Shown: positions 31,769-43,973, counted from the stretch's first letter. The stretch is DNA of 64,000 bases from Craterostigma plantagineum (GCA_027422505.1 JAPQWV010000737.1:62001-126000); one strand, 5' to 3'. The notes: generated by a model from the letters alone, not told the origin. Program-made: numbers and translations.

Positions 31769-32443
31769 TCATGTGAAAGGGATGGCTTTGAATTCATTGA
31801 TGGTGGGGCGGCCTAAGATAACGTTATAGGAGGATGTGATGTAGACTACGAGGAAATCGATCATCTTTACCATTCGAACTGGTTCTGTTCCATCCCTACG
31901 GGCAAAGTTATCTCCTATAGGCTGTATCCCAGGTCCCCCGAACCCATATAGAGCGGTGGAGACAGGGCGGAGCTTTACTTCTAAGTCCATGCTTTTGAAG
32001 CAATCTAGGAACGTGATGTCCGCGGAGCTCTCCTCGTCTACGAAAGTTCTCGACGCGTCATATCCGGCGACATCTATTGTGATTAACGGGGCGTCGTTGT
32101 GTGGCCTAGTGACGTGTGTCTCATCCTCTTGTCCAAATTGTACGTTTTGAATAACCTCCGTATGTCCCACCAATCTCCGGGGTTGTGGACCTCCAATGGT
32201 CCTGGCGTAGGTTTTTCTGGCCCGATTAGAATCTCCCCCACTAGAACCTCCTACTATGATGAGTATGCAAGCTCTGGGTGGGGCTGGAGCTCCCTTGTTC
32301 GGAGGTGGTGGTGATGGTCTATCCTTGTTTGGTGCAGATCCTACGGACTCCTTTTCCTTTGCCTTGGGACTTGGCTCAGGACCTTGGCGTACGAACTCTT
32401 TCAAGTGCCCTGCTTGGATGAGCCTCTCTATATCATCCTTCAA
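31769..32443 (-). pseudogene. Protease and linker of element C
   Basis: Linker text MKDDIERLIQAGHLKEFVR is typical of the gag C-terminus of Tat-type elements. The protease follows as AGYDASRTFVDEESSADITF and YNVILGRPTINEFKAI. The active-site triplet normally reads D(T/S/G)G; here it is DEE, which would kill an aspartic protease. The reading frame is otherwise open for 224 residues. Confidence 0.78.
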
Positions 32444-33965
32444 ATGATAACAATTATTAGTGTGGTACCCGTATTCATTATGGTAACGACAATATAAATT
32501 GGAGTGGGCTTAGAGGGTCCTGAGGTCCCGATTTGGGGCCTTCTCATGGCGGGATGTCTTCCTACTGAGCTCAGGATTTCCTCCGGGTTGTTATGCAGTG
32601 GCGTAAGCCTCCTTGGTATTCTGGGTGGATATCCCTATTGCTCTCTATGGAGTGGTCGCGGTAATGGTTTCCTAGGCCATGGTTTCTGGTCGCTCCTACC
32701 TTATTACTTTCTTCCAACTTGGTATACTTGTCTGCCCTTAGTAGCAACTCCTCGAAAGATTGGGAGGCCTCTTGGAGAGGGATGCAAAGAAGTCCCCATC
32801 ACGGAGCCCATTGACCAAAGCGATTACTTTGACAGATGGAGTTGCCGTGGGTACCTCTAAGGTAACAATCTTGAAGTGACTTATATATGCATGGAGGCCT
32901 TCATTCTCCCCCTGTCTTACTTGGAGCAGTGACATGTCGGACTTGGGCTGTTTGTGGGCGCTAGCGAACTGGGTGATGAACATGAGTTGGAACTCCTCAA
33001 AGGACTTGATGGACCCTGAAGCTAGCTGGCTGAACCACTGTTGGGCTGCCCTGACTAAGGTGGTCATGAATAGTCGGTATTTGACTCCATCGAAAAGTCG
33101 TGTAACAGGACTGTGTTTTGGAAGTGTAGGACATGCTCCACGGGGCCTGTGGTCCCATCATACTCGTAGGGCAGTTGTTTGAAGTTAGAGGAGACTTCCC
33201 CCACCAATAGTTCCTTGGCAAAGGGAGTTCCAGCTTCAAGCCCTTCCCCCAACCTCGGCTGCATGGTGCGGTTCCGTACTCCGTCCACGATCTTTTTGAG
33301 ATCCACGATCTTTTTTTTTCTAGCTCCCCACTCCCTTCGCTTGTTCGTGAGCTTCACTGGTGGAGCTGACGGAGATCCGTGTGGGCGTCCTGACCTACCT
33401 TTTCGATTTGCCTGCTCCATCCTGCTCTACTTCCTCGGTTTGGGCCCACCTTTCAGGTCCAGTACGTTATGGGGCGTGTCTGGCAGTCTTCGGTGGTACT
33501 TCTTTCCTTCGTGACTCGTTTTCGGACTGTGACTTCCTTCTAGGTGTTTCCCAAGGTTCCGCGGATGGTGCTGGATGTCGCATTTCCTCCTCATTTTCTC
33601 ATGTCAATTCAGTAAATCGACCGTTGACCTGCTCCGTCCTTGCTGGTGATCGAGCCTTTCGCCGCTGCTTCCGTTTCTTTCGCCTTTCGGCTAAGGTGCT
33701 GTTGATGGTATTGCGAATGAGGAGTTCCAGCTGGGCCGCAGTTAAGGTGATTGGGGTCTCTGGCGCTAACGTTACGGAGACAGATTCTGGGATGGCCGCT
33801 TGCTCGGGCGACTGCCTTCAGCGGCTTCCGCAAACTGCGGATCCATTTTTGCGCAAAGGGGGATCTTCCTCCATTGATCTCTTCGCGCCTTTCGTTTCGT
33901 CTCAACAGAATAATAGAAAAAAGAAAAAGACAAGCTAATATAGTCCTTAGCACAACTTCGCACAA
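32444..33965 (-). pseudogene. gag of element C
   Basis: Fragments: 33965-33609, 33420-33064 (MEQANRKGRSGRPHGSPSA, LPYEYDGTTGPVEHVLHFQN) and 33067-32738 (MTTLVRAAQQWFSQLASGSI, FEEFQLMFITQFASAHKQPK), which is the retrotransposon gag domain. Several frame changes separate them. A degenerate CCHC-like stretch precedes the linker at about 32460. Confidence 0.75.
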
Positions 33966-34000
33966 TAGTGGAAAAGGTTACTCGCGCCTTCAACCCTCTA

Positions 34001-34019
34001 TTTCCCACAGACGGCGCCA
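34001..34019 (-). other. Primer-binding site of element C
   Basis: Minus strand TGGCGCCGTCTGTGGGAAA lies two bases after the LTR end. Near-identical to the site of element B (14121-14139). Confidence 0.85.
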
Positions 34020-34021
34020 TT

Positions 34022-34727
34022 TGATATGGGGCTCTCCCAATCAAAAAGATTTATTTATGGTTCGAGATATTTATATAGCGGTAGGTTTGAATATTACAAA
34101 GTTTTAAGAGCGTAAAGGTGCTGGTCAGTGAGGAACATAAAGGGAACGTAGAAAGGACATAAATGAAAAAGGCACGAGGATGTACGTGGCTGCGGAACTT
34201 CTTTTCACTATGTTATTACACACTCGATTAATCCTCACATTCGTTCACAAATGCCACATGATATGAAGGAAAACTATCTAGCAAGCTTAAAGAAAGAACG
34301 TTAAGCATATTTCATAAAAAGTGTCCGTTATAAAAGTGACTAAGTCCTCCTTTTATAGAAGCTCCCCACCGCCTACGCCAGGCTATGTCCCAGGATTTCT
34401 GGGGGACGTGATGTCTGTGGTACTATGAATAGTGACAGCTATTCCTTATTGACCTTCTGCTATCTACAGTAGCCGCACATTGGAGCTGTCCAACGTTTGG
34501 TCGACACGTGTCTTTGCATCCTTTTCTTCCCTTTTGGTTGTGTTGTCACACCAAGCGTACAAGGGAAGCTAATGGTTCTGAGGAGCTTGCCAGCCGTCTT
34601 GTGAAGCCTTCGAATGTCCCCATATGTACTGTATTATTCCTACTCAAGTACTTATTTTTTCTTATTGGGCCTATTGGATCTTTCATCGTATATATTCTTT
34701 TCGGCCCATCTATTTTAGTCCGCATCA
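34022..34727 (-). repeat. 5' LTR of element C (706 bp)
   Basis: Ends TGATGCGGAC (minus strand start) and ATATCA. Shares its full layout with the solo LTR at 14958-15696. A minus-strand TATAAAAGG lies at 34349-34357 as probable promoter. Confidence 0.82.
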
Positions 34728-35171
34728 GTATGAAAGATGAATTTTGCTTTTCCTTCCATAAGACAAGCTACTGTAATTCTTCTTTCGTAAGTTCGACATG
34801 GATTGGGATCTCTATCTCACTTCTTTTCTCTTTGGCTCAGAGTTCAGTTTGAACATTACCATGAAAGCTACAACATTTTTCTTTTTCGATTTTAATTGTT
34901 AACAAACTGAAAAGGACGTTTATGCAATTTAATATAAATATTGGATTATTATGTATTTTTAAACTAAAACGCAAATGTAGTTTTGAATCCCACATATGCG
35001 ATTAATTAGGAGGTTAATTCATAAATCCCGTTTTGATTTTGGTTTTTGGGTTCGGTTAGAGTAAATTTTAAATTTTTTTTGGGTTTTGCAGTTCGATTGG
35101 AGATGCTCTTATATGAGAAAGTGAACGCAACCATCTATTAGATCTTTATTATCCAGTTCGATTGGAGATGC
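34728..35171. other. Intergenic sequence with MITE-like ends
   Basis: AT-rich. Two near-identical pieces (AGTTCGATTGGAGATGCTCT) at 35089-35112 and 35157-35176 resemble a MITE terminus. No gene. Confidence 0.4.
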
Positions 35172-35179
35172 TCTAATTC

Positions 35180-35417
35180 GGCTTTTCAATAAAATAATAT
35201 AAACCATTAACAAAATAATCATGAAATCAAAATCATTAATAAAATTTATACGACTTACGCCACGTCCTCCACAAGGACTAGTAACTCATACAATTGTTAT
35301 ACGAGTTAATAACTCGCACAATGTTTTTACGTGTATCTTCATTTTATTACTGGTTTTGGTTTCATGATTATTTTGTTAATGATTTATATTTTTTTAATTT
35401 ATTTATTAAAAAATCCC
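35180..35417. mobile_element. Mutator-type MITE (238 bp) of the 17885 family
   Basis: Left and right arms are inverted repeats of about 50 bp sharing CATTAACAAAATAATCATGA. Flanked by TCTAATTC (35172-35179) and TCTAGTTC (35418-35425), an 8-bp duplication with one mismatch. Interior has TACGAGTTAATAACTCG, the same motif as the subterminal part of the MULE remnant at 17885. Confidence 0.8.
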
Positions 35418-35454
35418 TCTAGTTCTCCATTCGCCGAGAACCTAACACCAATAA

Positions 35455-37097
35455 TGAACAGTTGAGTTTATAGAAATAAGCAAACGATAAAAGTTTGTCA
35501 TTAGTTGAATTCGAATCAACGAGAACAACTGAGATTTTACAAGTTTATTGGATTTATAATTAACACAAATATTGATAATATGTAAACTAATTCAACTAGT
35601 CAAATAACTAATTCAGCCAAATCTCACTTTATTATGATCGAGCGGATCGAGTAATGATAAAACGAATATCAACGAACTATCTTACGCTCAACAGACAAGT
35701 ATAACTATCGAAAATAGTATAGAATTGACAAATATTCGAGTAGAACTAAAAAGAAATATATACTTTAGAAAACGTCGTTTAAATATCCTAGTAGAAAATT
35801 TGATGTTTTTGTTTTGGAAAATAAAAAATACAATAAACACTTAAATAAAAGCTGATAAAAATAATAAACGCGATGACTTTTTGAAGAAAACATATTTGAG
35901 ACTTCGAATCCCCTTAGCTCAATCGAACGACAAACAAGTTATATATTTTAGCTAATTATTAGACCGTGATGATTCCTAGAACATGCGTACGAATTTATAC
36001 GACTGACGAAACTGCGCCTTATCACATAAGAACCGTAAACAACTAATCTATGAATTAAATAGCTGGCAAGCTTCCCTAACTAGTCAACCACAGATCGCAT
36101 TAAAACACAACGAATCCCACTATTAGATTTGACTCTTATCCGGCGGAGTCGTTCAACCTATCTCTAGTGATGTTCCGCTCGTTTACGAGTGGTCTAATCG
36201 ATAGCCCCTCTCTCGAGCGTAGCGTATGATTTCCGGATAATTATTTCGACCACATAGACATAATCAAAATAATAGCATAAATCGTAACCGAGTCATAATA
36301 AAAAGCATATTAATAATACGTTCAAAATACGTACGATCTCGCTAGGATTCATCTAATCTCAAATACTACGGCTTTAGCCACTCAAATGAAACATTAACAC
36401 AACGAGGAGCGTAAATAACAAAGAAAAATACATGTTTCTTCCCTGAATTTCGGCTCCATGGTTAGACCATCGTTGGGAGTTTTGTTGGTGGGCGTCTCAG
36501 CTTTCCCTTTTCTTACTCTCCTTTTGCACTGCCCCTTCACTGCTTCTCTACGCCAGCAGCCTGTCGCAGCCCAATCAACCCGCGAGTCCGCTCGCTACTC
36601 CTGTTCGTCAGTCTCAGTTGCAGCCCCGCACAGACCAACCGCTCCACGCAGTACAGCAGCCCCGAGAACAACAGTGTATATGTGTCTCTCTCGAGAGTGA
36701 GTTGAGGCTTCGTCGGATTTTGGTTCGGGATCGAGTTCTTCTCTTAGGCCTTATATGATCGTGTATATGGCTTCTTTCGTGTGTGTCCTCCTCTCTTTTC
36801 TTCACAGTAATTCCTTCCCTCTATTTATGGATGAGAGAGGGGCACCAAAATCTTCATGACTGCTTCAAGAACGGCGTGGCGATATTTTCTTCCTTGAGCC
36901 GTGAGTCGGTTTCCTCTTTTCCTTGCAAGTCTCCATCGTGGATCTCCTTTGTCTCTTTTCCTTTAACTTTTCTTCTTCTGTGTGCTCTAGCGATAGATTG
37001 TGTTGTATTTATCTTTTCCTTTATTTTTTATTTTAAATCATCACTTGGGCTTGGGCCCAATTATTTTTGGACCGATATTTGATTCGATGATTCCTCA
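35455..37097 (-). repeat. Possible LTR of an unidentified element
   Basis: Minus strand starts TGAGGAATCATCGAATC and ends near TGTTCA. A TATA box (CATAAATAGAGGG, minus strand) lies at about 36820-36832. The 35990-36400 part resembles the inner part of Athila LTR A (GGATTCATCTAATCTCAAAT versus TTCATCTAATCCCAAACAC). No coding region follows on the left. The LTR reading is an inference from layout only. Confidence 0.4.
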
Positions 37098-37650
37098 AAT
37101 TCAAGCACGAATATTCCCGATTGTAGTTCTTTTTCCCAATATCTGTCGAATATCAAATATAAACGTAATTTTATGATATTGAAGGAAATTTTTAGATAAA
37201 TACCAACCGTTAATACGCTTTTGCAGGGTATAAAATACGATACAAATTTCTTTTATCAATTTCTCAATATATGTAAACTTCCTTAAACGATTTGACATCA
37301 ATACGAATCAGTTTTATTGGTGACGAAGTCGTTTATTCTGCGAGCAATGTTGATAATAATATCAGTATTGCAAAATTGGAAGTTAAAAACTATTTATTTA
37401 AATAACGCTGATTATTTTTCGTATTCCTGTTACTATAGAATAGATCGAAATACGAAAATATCGACGGAAATATATTCAACCAGTGAGGTTGAGGGAGAAG
37501 AATTTTATTGGCAGGGTATAGAATTAGGGAAGAATAACTTTCCTTCAAGCAGTAATCGATCGTTAGATAGAGCAAAGGTTCAACAAGTTTCACAGATCCC
37601 AATCCAATCCTATTGACGAATAACAAATTGGCAAATTTGTTGTTATACAA

Positions 37651-40600
37651 ATGGCGTGCAAAAAGGTTCATCTGAGAGGCGAGGAGCAAAAGCACAGAAA
37701 CGACGTCCCGGAGTCTATGGAGCCTGTCGTGTCCGATACCTTGTTGTTCGCGACTATGTGCATCGTCGGCATGTGTGTGGATGTTCACACGAAGGACGGC
37801 TCTGTGTTTTGTGGAATGTTCTACACGTGTTCGGTCGACAAGGATTATGGTACTGAGATGAGATCATTTGTGGAATATCTGTTGTTTAAATTTTTGTTAG
37901 GTTTTATTGTTACGTTTCTAGAATGACTTGCTATTTTGAGGAATTGATTTCTGGTCTTCTGCGATTTCCTTGTTTTGTTGTGCCTAGTTTTCTGGGTGAA
38001 GGTGTGATTGTAATTTAATTCATACCATGTATGGTTAAGTTCATGTGTTGTTTCTCAAAGAATATATATGAGATGTATGACTGTATCCCACTGATTTTCA
38101 TTATTTTGAGTTAGTTGCTTACTCGGGTTTCGGTATGTCTTATTAGTACTATTGTTTGCTCTTTGCATTTGCAAACAATCCAAGAAGGACAGCGTTGATT
38201 TGAACTCCAAAACATTCTTGCTGAATCAATGTTCATGTAAGAATGAATGAATTTGTGTATGTCTTGTTGCAGCAATCGTGTTAAAGAATGCAAGTATGAT
38301 TAAGAAGGGAAATCTTGATGGAAATGTTGCGAATGTAATGCTAGTAGAGACACTCATAATTCGATCGGATGATCTTGTTCAAGTTGTTGCCAAGGTAAGT
38401 GTGGTTTAACCATCTTTTTTTCTAATCCTCAGGATGATTTTCTTGTTTCTGTTCGTTCACTAGTTTTGCTTTTCCTGCATTTAGAGCGTTCAACTTCCAT
38501 CAAATGGAATATCGGGATTTGTTGGGGGTGACAGAGCTGAGATTAAAATTCATTACGGCGAGGAATCATTGGAAAATAATGAAAAGCCCTCATGGAATAA
38601 AAAGCAAAAAAGTGAAAATAGGTAATCCATTGTTCAACTACTAAGGCCCTGCTAAGAAGTTGATTTAATCTGCTGACGATTTAATTTTCGGGCTATGCTA
38701 GTTCTTGACTCCCTGGAATAGAGCATGCAGGTCATCAGTATAATTAAATTCTGACTTCGGCAGAATACCATTTACATAAAATTTAGTGAGTCTTTTGCTT
38801 GATGGGATGGATTCTTGCACCTTTTTATATAACTGGCTGCAGTTCATATTTTAGGGAAGAAGATATTTCCCCCGTAGTCCATCTAAGCGGAAAATTGCTC
38901 AGGGTGATAGAAGTTTAGAATTTACAAAATTGTATTGGTGTCTCTCTCCACAAAGATTTTGCTTATTACTGTTTCTCTGCGTTTCATTCTGTATTTCTAC
39001 GATCTGGTTCCTTGCAAGAGAAATCAATGTATACAGACCACAAATCCATCTTTAAACAATATCTCCAGTCATCACATTTTGCTATAGAAGTCAAATACAC
39101 CTTTAGGTTGAGGTGCTGATGTATTTTGGTTCGATTTTGTTATCTTGGCTCCTATTCCTTTTACTTTTCATATTTGTGGAACTTGAATCATAACCTAATA
39201 CTTTTCCCTTGCACTTTTTTTAATTTGTTTTGATCCGTAAAGTTATAACTATCATTTGATGGCAGACAGGTACATAATGGCTTCCAAAGAAGACAGAGTG
39301 GTAACAAGCTGACCAACAACAATCGTGAGGTTAAAGACCAGGTACCTGTAGGTTGATTTTGAATATTGTTATTGAGAATGTTTGATCTATCTTATTCATT
39401 TGATCAACCTCTGATGTGCAGGTTCAGGGAGTGCATGATTTGCGTCGAAGCAGTAAGTTTCCAAATCCGAATGACCTTTAACCTGTATTGAATCATGTGT
39501 TCTTGTCACCTTCATGTTGATGATAAGAGGGTGTGTTGCCTCTGCAGAGGAGGAACAATTTGTGTTGTTTGTAGATTGTGACTATTTTTCTTGCATGACA
39601 ACAAACAAAATGGGGGAGGGTATATAAATCCTTGTATGGAATCGCCATTATCTGGTTTGTTACTCTATTATGTAAAGTTGGATGTTAAATTTAATTATTC
39701 TAGTTGCTGCCAGAACATTATGCAAGTTGCAGGTTGATTTTCTATTCGTCACTTCCCAGTTATAAAAATTAATCAATTGTTCTAACTACTGCAGAAGATG
39801 CAACTATGAGACATGCACAAGACACACCTACTTCCATTGGTATGCCACGTAGCACTGTTGACAGTAACGACATCTCCATTCCTTCTTTTACTAATGAAGA
39901 TATTACCTCGGAATCACGTTTCGGTATGTCACCAAAGCCTTACATGCTGTCACCTAAAAAAGGTTCAGGCTTCGAGAAAAACACGAAGGTAAGGTTAATT
40001 CATTCTCATTTGTATAACCAGCAGGTTAATTACTTGATTCTCTATCAGACTTCAACCTTTTTCTTTCCCTCTTAAGGACTCTAAGCTCAATCCCGGTGCT
40101 AAAGTATTCTCCCCTTCAATGTTCAATATGAGAATATCATCTCCTATCATGCCAAGTGGAGCTAATCTTTCGTTTATGTCCGGGACCTATGCAATGGCGC
40201 CATTAATTTCCGCACAAGAAGTTGATGAAAGTTCTTTCTCTCACTCTCCTGTTCCTGTTAAGTATGTTCCTCACAACAATATCACTTCAGGAAATGTTGG
40301 CTATGGTGCATCATATGCTCAACCTGTGAGTATTACATTCTTACCAGTCCTGACGTGGTCAATTTTCCAGCTTTTCTTACCAAAGCATGATCGCTGATGT
40401 CTCGTGTGAATCTCAAACTCTCCATGTCTTTACCCAATTTTTTATGTTTCTTGCTCATAATATAATGGGATCGTTTGGCTAGATGTCTGCAATATATTGG
40501 AATGCCAATACTCACTAGCCGGATCCTCGGCTGTCTCATATGGCATCCCACTATGTTGAACTTTTTGATATGTGTTATCCCACTGTCGCCTGTCGGAAGC

Positions 40601-41704
40601 AATTTTAGCCTGAGTTATTTGAATCAAAGGGGGCATTCCACCTAATATGAATCGCCTTCGCATTAAGCAGCGTTGTTGCGACTCAAACTATTCTATTATT
40701 TTTTCTTTAATCGTATGCGCGACATGCCTTACTATTTTCATTTTTGTGGCAGATGATTGGGCAAGTGGTTACCAGAGGCCAACAAGTTAGATATGGCGGC
40801 CTTTATCAGCAAGTTCCATCAGCGCTTGCCTATTCTCAGCAAAGTCCACAAAATGTATATAGCAGCCATCATGTCAATCTAATAACTGCAAGTTAATATG
40901 CTGATTCTGGGGTTTCATCAGGTGATTTATGTTTCTTTTTCATGTATTTGGTGTTCTCAGGTTATGATAGGGCTAGCTGAACCTGTTTTCGCTGTGCATC
41001 CAGTCGCCGGTGTAAGAAATCTCAGTACTTTGCTTCTTAGTATTTATCGAAGCATTATAGAATCTATATCTTGTGAGTAAACACACTGAATTATAAGAAA
41101 GCTTACACTTCGAACATTCAGATCTTTTTTAATCAGATTTTTGCACATAATCACTTGTTTACGCGCTGATAGTAGTTATACTTTTAAGTTCTACAAGTAC
41201 CTAAGGTATTTGCTTTATGTTCCTCGGACATTTTACAGAATGCATCAGGGTTTTCTCCAGCTAGCTTACACCCGCAATTTCCCTTGCACCAAGGTAAATA
41301 TAAGAGGTCTCTCTACACTGCATCTGTCCAAAATCACTCTTAAACTGTGTGGTTTGCCTTACAACAGGGTGTTCACATCCCCCCTCTCCCCTCCCATCTT
41401 TTTCCTTCCATTTGGTTGTAACCCACCTGCATATTTCTAATCTCGTAAAAATCTTCTACGAAATTCATGGGAAATCTTTCCCTGACATTGCCTTGTTCTA
41501 AATGTAGATGGACCAATAATAGATGTGATCTTGTTTTTTCTCTTATGCTGAAACCTTTTTGCAGGTAACACTACGCACCTGGCGATGAATCAGCCATCTG
41601 TTCCTGCACCGATTATGGCTAGCCCACCACCGCCCGTTTTCCCTATACTGCACCCTACTATAATTCAGCGGTCGAAAAATCACGCGAGTAAGAAGTCTGT
41701 TTGA
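37651..41704 (+). CDS. CID3/4: Ataxin-2/CID-type PABP-interacting protein (11 exons, 451 aa)
   Basis: Coding exons: 37651-37849, 38273-38394, 38485-38621, 39266-39341, 39422-39452, 39795-39988, 40077-40325, 40753-40854, 40961-41011, 41239-41293, 41565-41704; all introns GT-AG and the frame stays open. Residues 31-107 form an ataxin-2-type Lsm domain (FATMCIVGMCVDVHTKDGS, CGMFYTCSVDKDYAIVLKNA). Residues 255-266, SKLNPGAKVFSP, fit the PAM2 motif that binds the MLLE domain of poly(A)-binding protein. The rest is low-complexity, rich in S, P, Q. No LsmAD domain is visible after the Lsm part. CID3/CID4 is the closest family known to me; exon edges are my reading and a small exon could be missed. 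Likely role: mRNA-binding regulation in the cytoplasm. Confidence 0.82.
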
Positions 41705-42146
41705 ACTCTCGGCTCTTCTCTGAAATCTTGTTCACTCATCTTTTCTCATAGAACAATTTTTTGGACTGATTTGTTGTCTCATGTTTGTTTTCCCCATTCT
41801 ATTCTTGGATTTTCTTTTTTGTCCATTTTAGAGCATGGTTATGATGATGATGATGGTCTAAATTTTCAGTTATTTTCATCATTGGTAATGGAAAGCTTAT
41901 ATAAAAGCGAGTTTCTACCTGTGATCTTAATTCTTTCACACAAGTAAACTTGTGGCATACATAGCATACTACATAAAAAAACCTATATAGAAACTCGTGT
42001 TGTTTCCACTTAACGCTTTTATCGACTAAATGTCTCTGTATTTAATCTGAACCTCGTCGTTGGATATGATATGAACGTGTTTTTTAAAATGGGGAGTAGG
42101 AAATGGTAAAAAGAAATTGATAATAAAAGAAATTGAAAGTGAAAAG
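41705..42146. other. 3' UTR and intergenic sequence of the CID gene
   Basis: Pyrimidine-rich stretch and AT-rich sequence. No second gene. No canonical poly(A) signal that I would stand behind. Confidence 0.4.
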
Positions 42147-42735
42147 CAAGGTTCTGAAACCGGATTTTCGAAACGGACCGGAAATTTTAGTGTTTTAAGG
42201 TTTAGTGGTTTAACCGATATAAAATCGGAGTAAAACCGTTACACCTCTAGATTTAATAAATATGTATTTTATGAATTAATGAATGAAATAATGTCGAAAA
42301 TATACATGCTTTTAATGACATTTTTCAAATATGAATTTTATAAACATAGGGATCATAATTGAACAAAATGAAATTGTGTTGGTAGTTAATACTAATGGTA
42401 TATAATAGGACCTGAATAATTAAATTTATAAATTACAGGGGTTAAAAGTAATAAAAGAAATAGTGGTCTCATAAATTAATTATAAGATAAAATGTAAAAT
42501 GGGTTAGAAAAGAATCAAACCTAGGCCCAACTACACAATTGTCAAAAGCTTTACCACTAGACCACATGCGTTTTATATTATATTTCAACGGTTGGTTATA
42601 TTTTTATTTCTTTTGCGTTTGTTTTCTTTTTTTTTTTTATTAAACTTAGACCGGACTGGAACCGAACCGGAATTCCGACCGGTTCACCGATTTCCGGTCG
42701 GAACCGACCGGTCCGGTCCGGTCATGAAAACCCTG
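42147..42735. mobile_element. hAT-type TIR element E1 (589 bp) containing tRNA-like Pol III boxes
   Basis: Ends CAAGGTTCTGAAACCGG and (inverted) CAGGGTTTTCATGACCGG. Exact 8-bp duplication GTGAAAAG at 42139-42146 and 42736-42743. On the minus strand an A-box-like GGTCTAGTGGTAAAGC (42551-42568) and a B-box-like AGGTTTGATTC (42512-42522) lie about 45-60 bases apart. The copy at 43441 has the same pair. Confidence 0.85.
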
Positions 42736-42937
42736 GTGAAAAGTTGAATATTTAAATTAAATATCTCATTTGGGAGTTTTTTTGTAATATGTTCAGTAAT
42801 GGTTTGCCACTCTTCTCTAGAATAAGTGGAAAGAAAAAGTTGGAATAGCCACAAGTGTTTTATGCCAAGGCAAGGCATAGTGGACAATTGAAATCCACGA
42901 ATTAGCAAGTCCATTTAGGTAATTTACTTAAAAGATA

Positions 42938-43179
42938 CTCCCTCCATCCCGCTAATTTTATCACATTTTTCCATTTCGCGCGTCCCAATAATTTTATCAC
43001 ATTTCCTTATTTAGCAAAAAACTATCACAAACAATCACTATAATAATATTAAATATTCTTAAAAGACGTGTCCAAATATACATTTTTTTACCTTTTCATT
43101 GTACTATATTATTATAATAATATTATCTTACTTTGCGTGCCCACCAATATATGTGATAAAGATAACGGGACGGAGAGAG
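42938..43179. mobile_element. Stowaway-type MITE (242 bp)
   Basis: Ends CTCCCTCCATCCCGCTAATT and (inverted) CTCTCTCCGTCCCGTTATC, target duplication TA (42936-42937 and 43180-43181). Two internal copies of the TTTTATCACAT arm are present. Terminus and TA duplication are typical of Stowaway (Tc1/mariner). Confidence 0.9.
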
Positions 43180-43440
43180 TATTATATATCGATACTATTT
43201 ATAATGATAGAGGTGCATAGTAAATACTTCAATTTAATTTGGTAATGCGTTATCCTTTTATTTTTTTATTTATTTTAATTTAACCATTTATGATTTATCC
43301 TTCAATTTTATTTATTATAATTATCTTCTTACAACATGGTTCATCCTATTGGTTCGGTTCCTACGAAATAAGTATCTTACAAAGAAATGTAAGAATCACA
43401 ACGAATGCCTAATTCTACCTTTTTAACCTATCCATAATTC

Positions 43441-43973
43441 CCTTGAAGACCGACAGGACCGGCCGGTTCTGACTGGATCGGTAAAAAATTGGGTCCGATC
43501 TTTTTCTTTTTTAATTTCAAAATAAAAATTTTGGTTTTAAATAAATTATACAAAATACCAAAATTAATAAATTAATTTGGTCTAGTGGTTAAGTTGTGCC
43601 TATTTTACTTAATGGGCTTGGTTCAAATCCACTCAATACCCTAATTTATATTACCTTATTAGCTCACTATTTTATTTTTATTCATATTTGGCCCCAACTC
43701 GTAGATTGAATACTAGACATCCGATTAATTTTAACAAACTACGCAATTTAGTTTTCTTTAATTTTACCCCTTAATTTATATAAGTATAGTTTAAAAAGTT
43801 CATAAAAACATGTATATTTTCCATATTATTTGAATGATTCATATAGAAAATATCTATTTATTATATTTAAGATACCAGTTTTAATGCGGTTTGATTCCGA
43901 TTAAACCACTAAACCTTAAACCACCAAATTTCCGGTCCGGTTCGAAAACCCGGCTTCAGAACGTCGTCGTACA
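43441..43973. mobile_element. TIR element E2, inverted relative to E1, with tRNA-like boxes
   Basis: Right end, inverted, reads GTTCTGAAGCCGGGTTTTCG and continues with a shared ACCGGAAATTTGGTGGTTTA, matching the left end of E1. The left end has ACCGACAGGACCGGCCGG. The interior on plus has an A box TGGTCTAGTGGTTAAG (43578-43593) and a B box TGGTTCAAATCC (43619-43630). No clean target duplication is found, so the ends are approximate. Confidence 0.7.

Larger units (their letters stand above)
27140..34727 (-). mobile_element. Tat-lineage Ty3/gypsy element C, 3' end missing
   Basis: Reading leftwards: LTR (34022-34727), primer-binding site, gag, protease, reverse transcriptase, RNase H, a second (archaeal-type) RNase H, integrase, then an extra ORF on the opposite strand. 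Dual RNase H and an antisense ORF after pol place it in the Tat lineage. All coding parts contain stops and frameshifts. No 3' LTR is found; sequence changes near 27140. Confidence 0.82.

Noticed and set aside
28294..33938. Many plus-strand frames of 60-190 residues across element C
   Set aside because: They are opposite-strand shadows of gag-pol and show no family features, except for the antisense ORF at 27297-28228, which lies beyond pol.
36458..36805. Ser/Pro-rich plus frame as a gene
   Set aside because: Lies in LTR-like sequence with a minus-strand TATA box; no domain or splice context.
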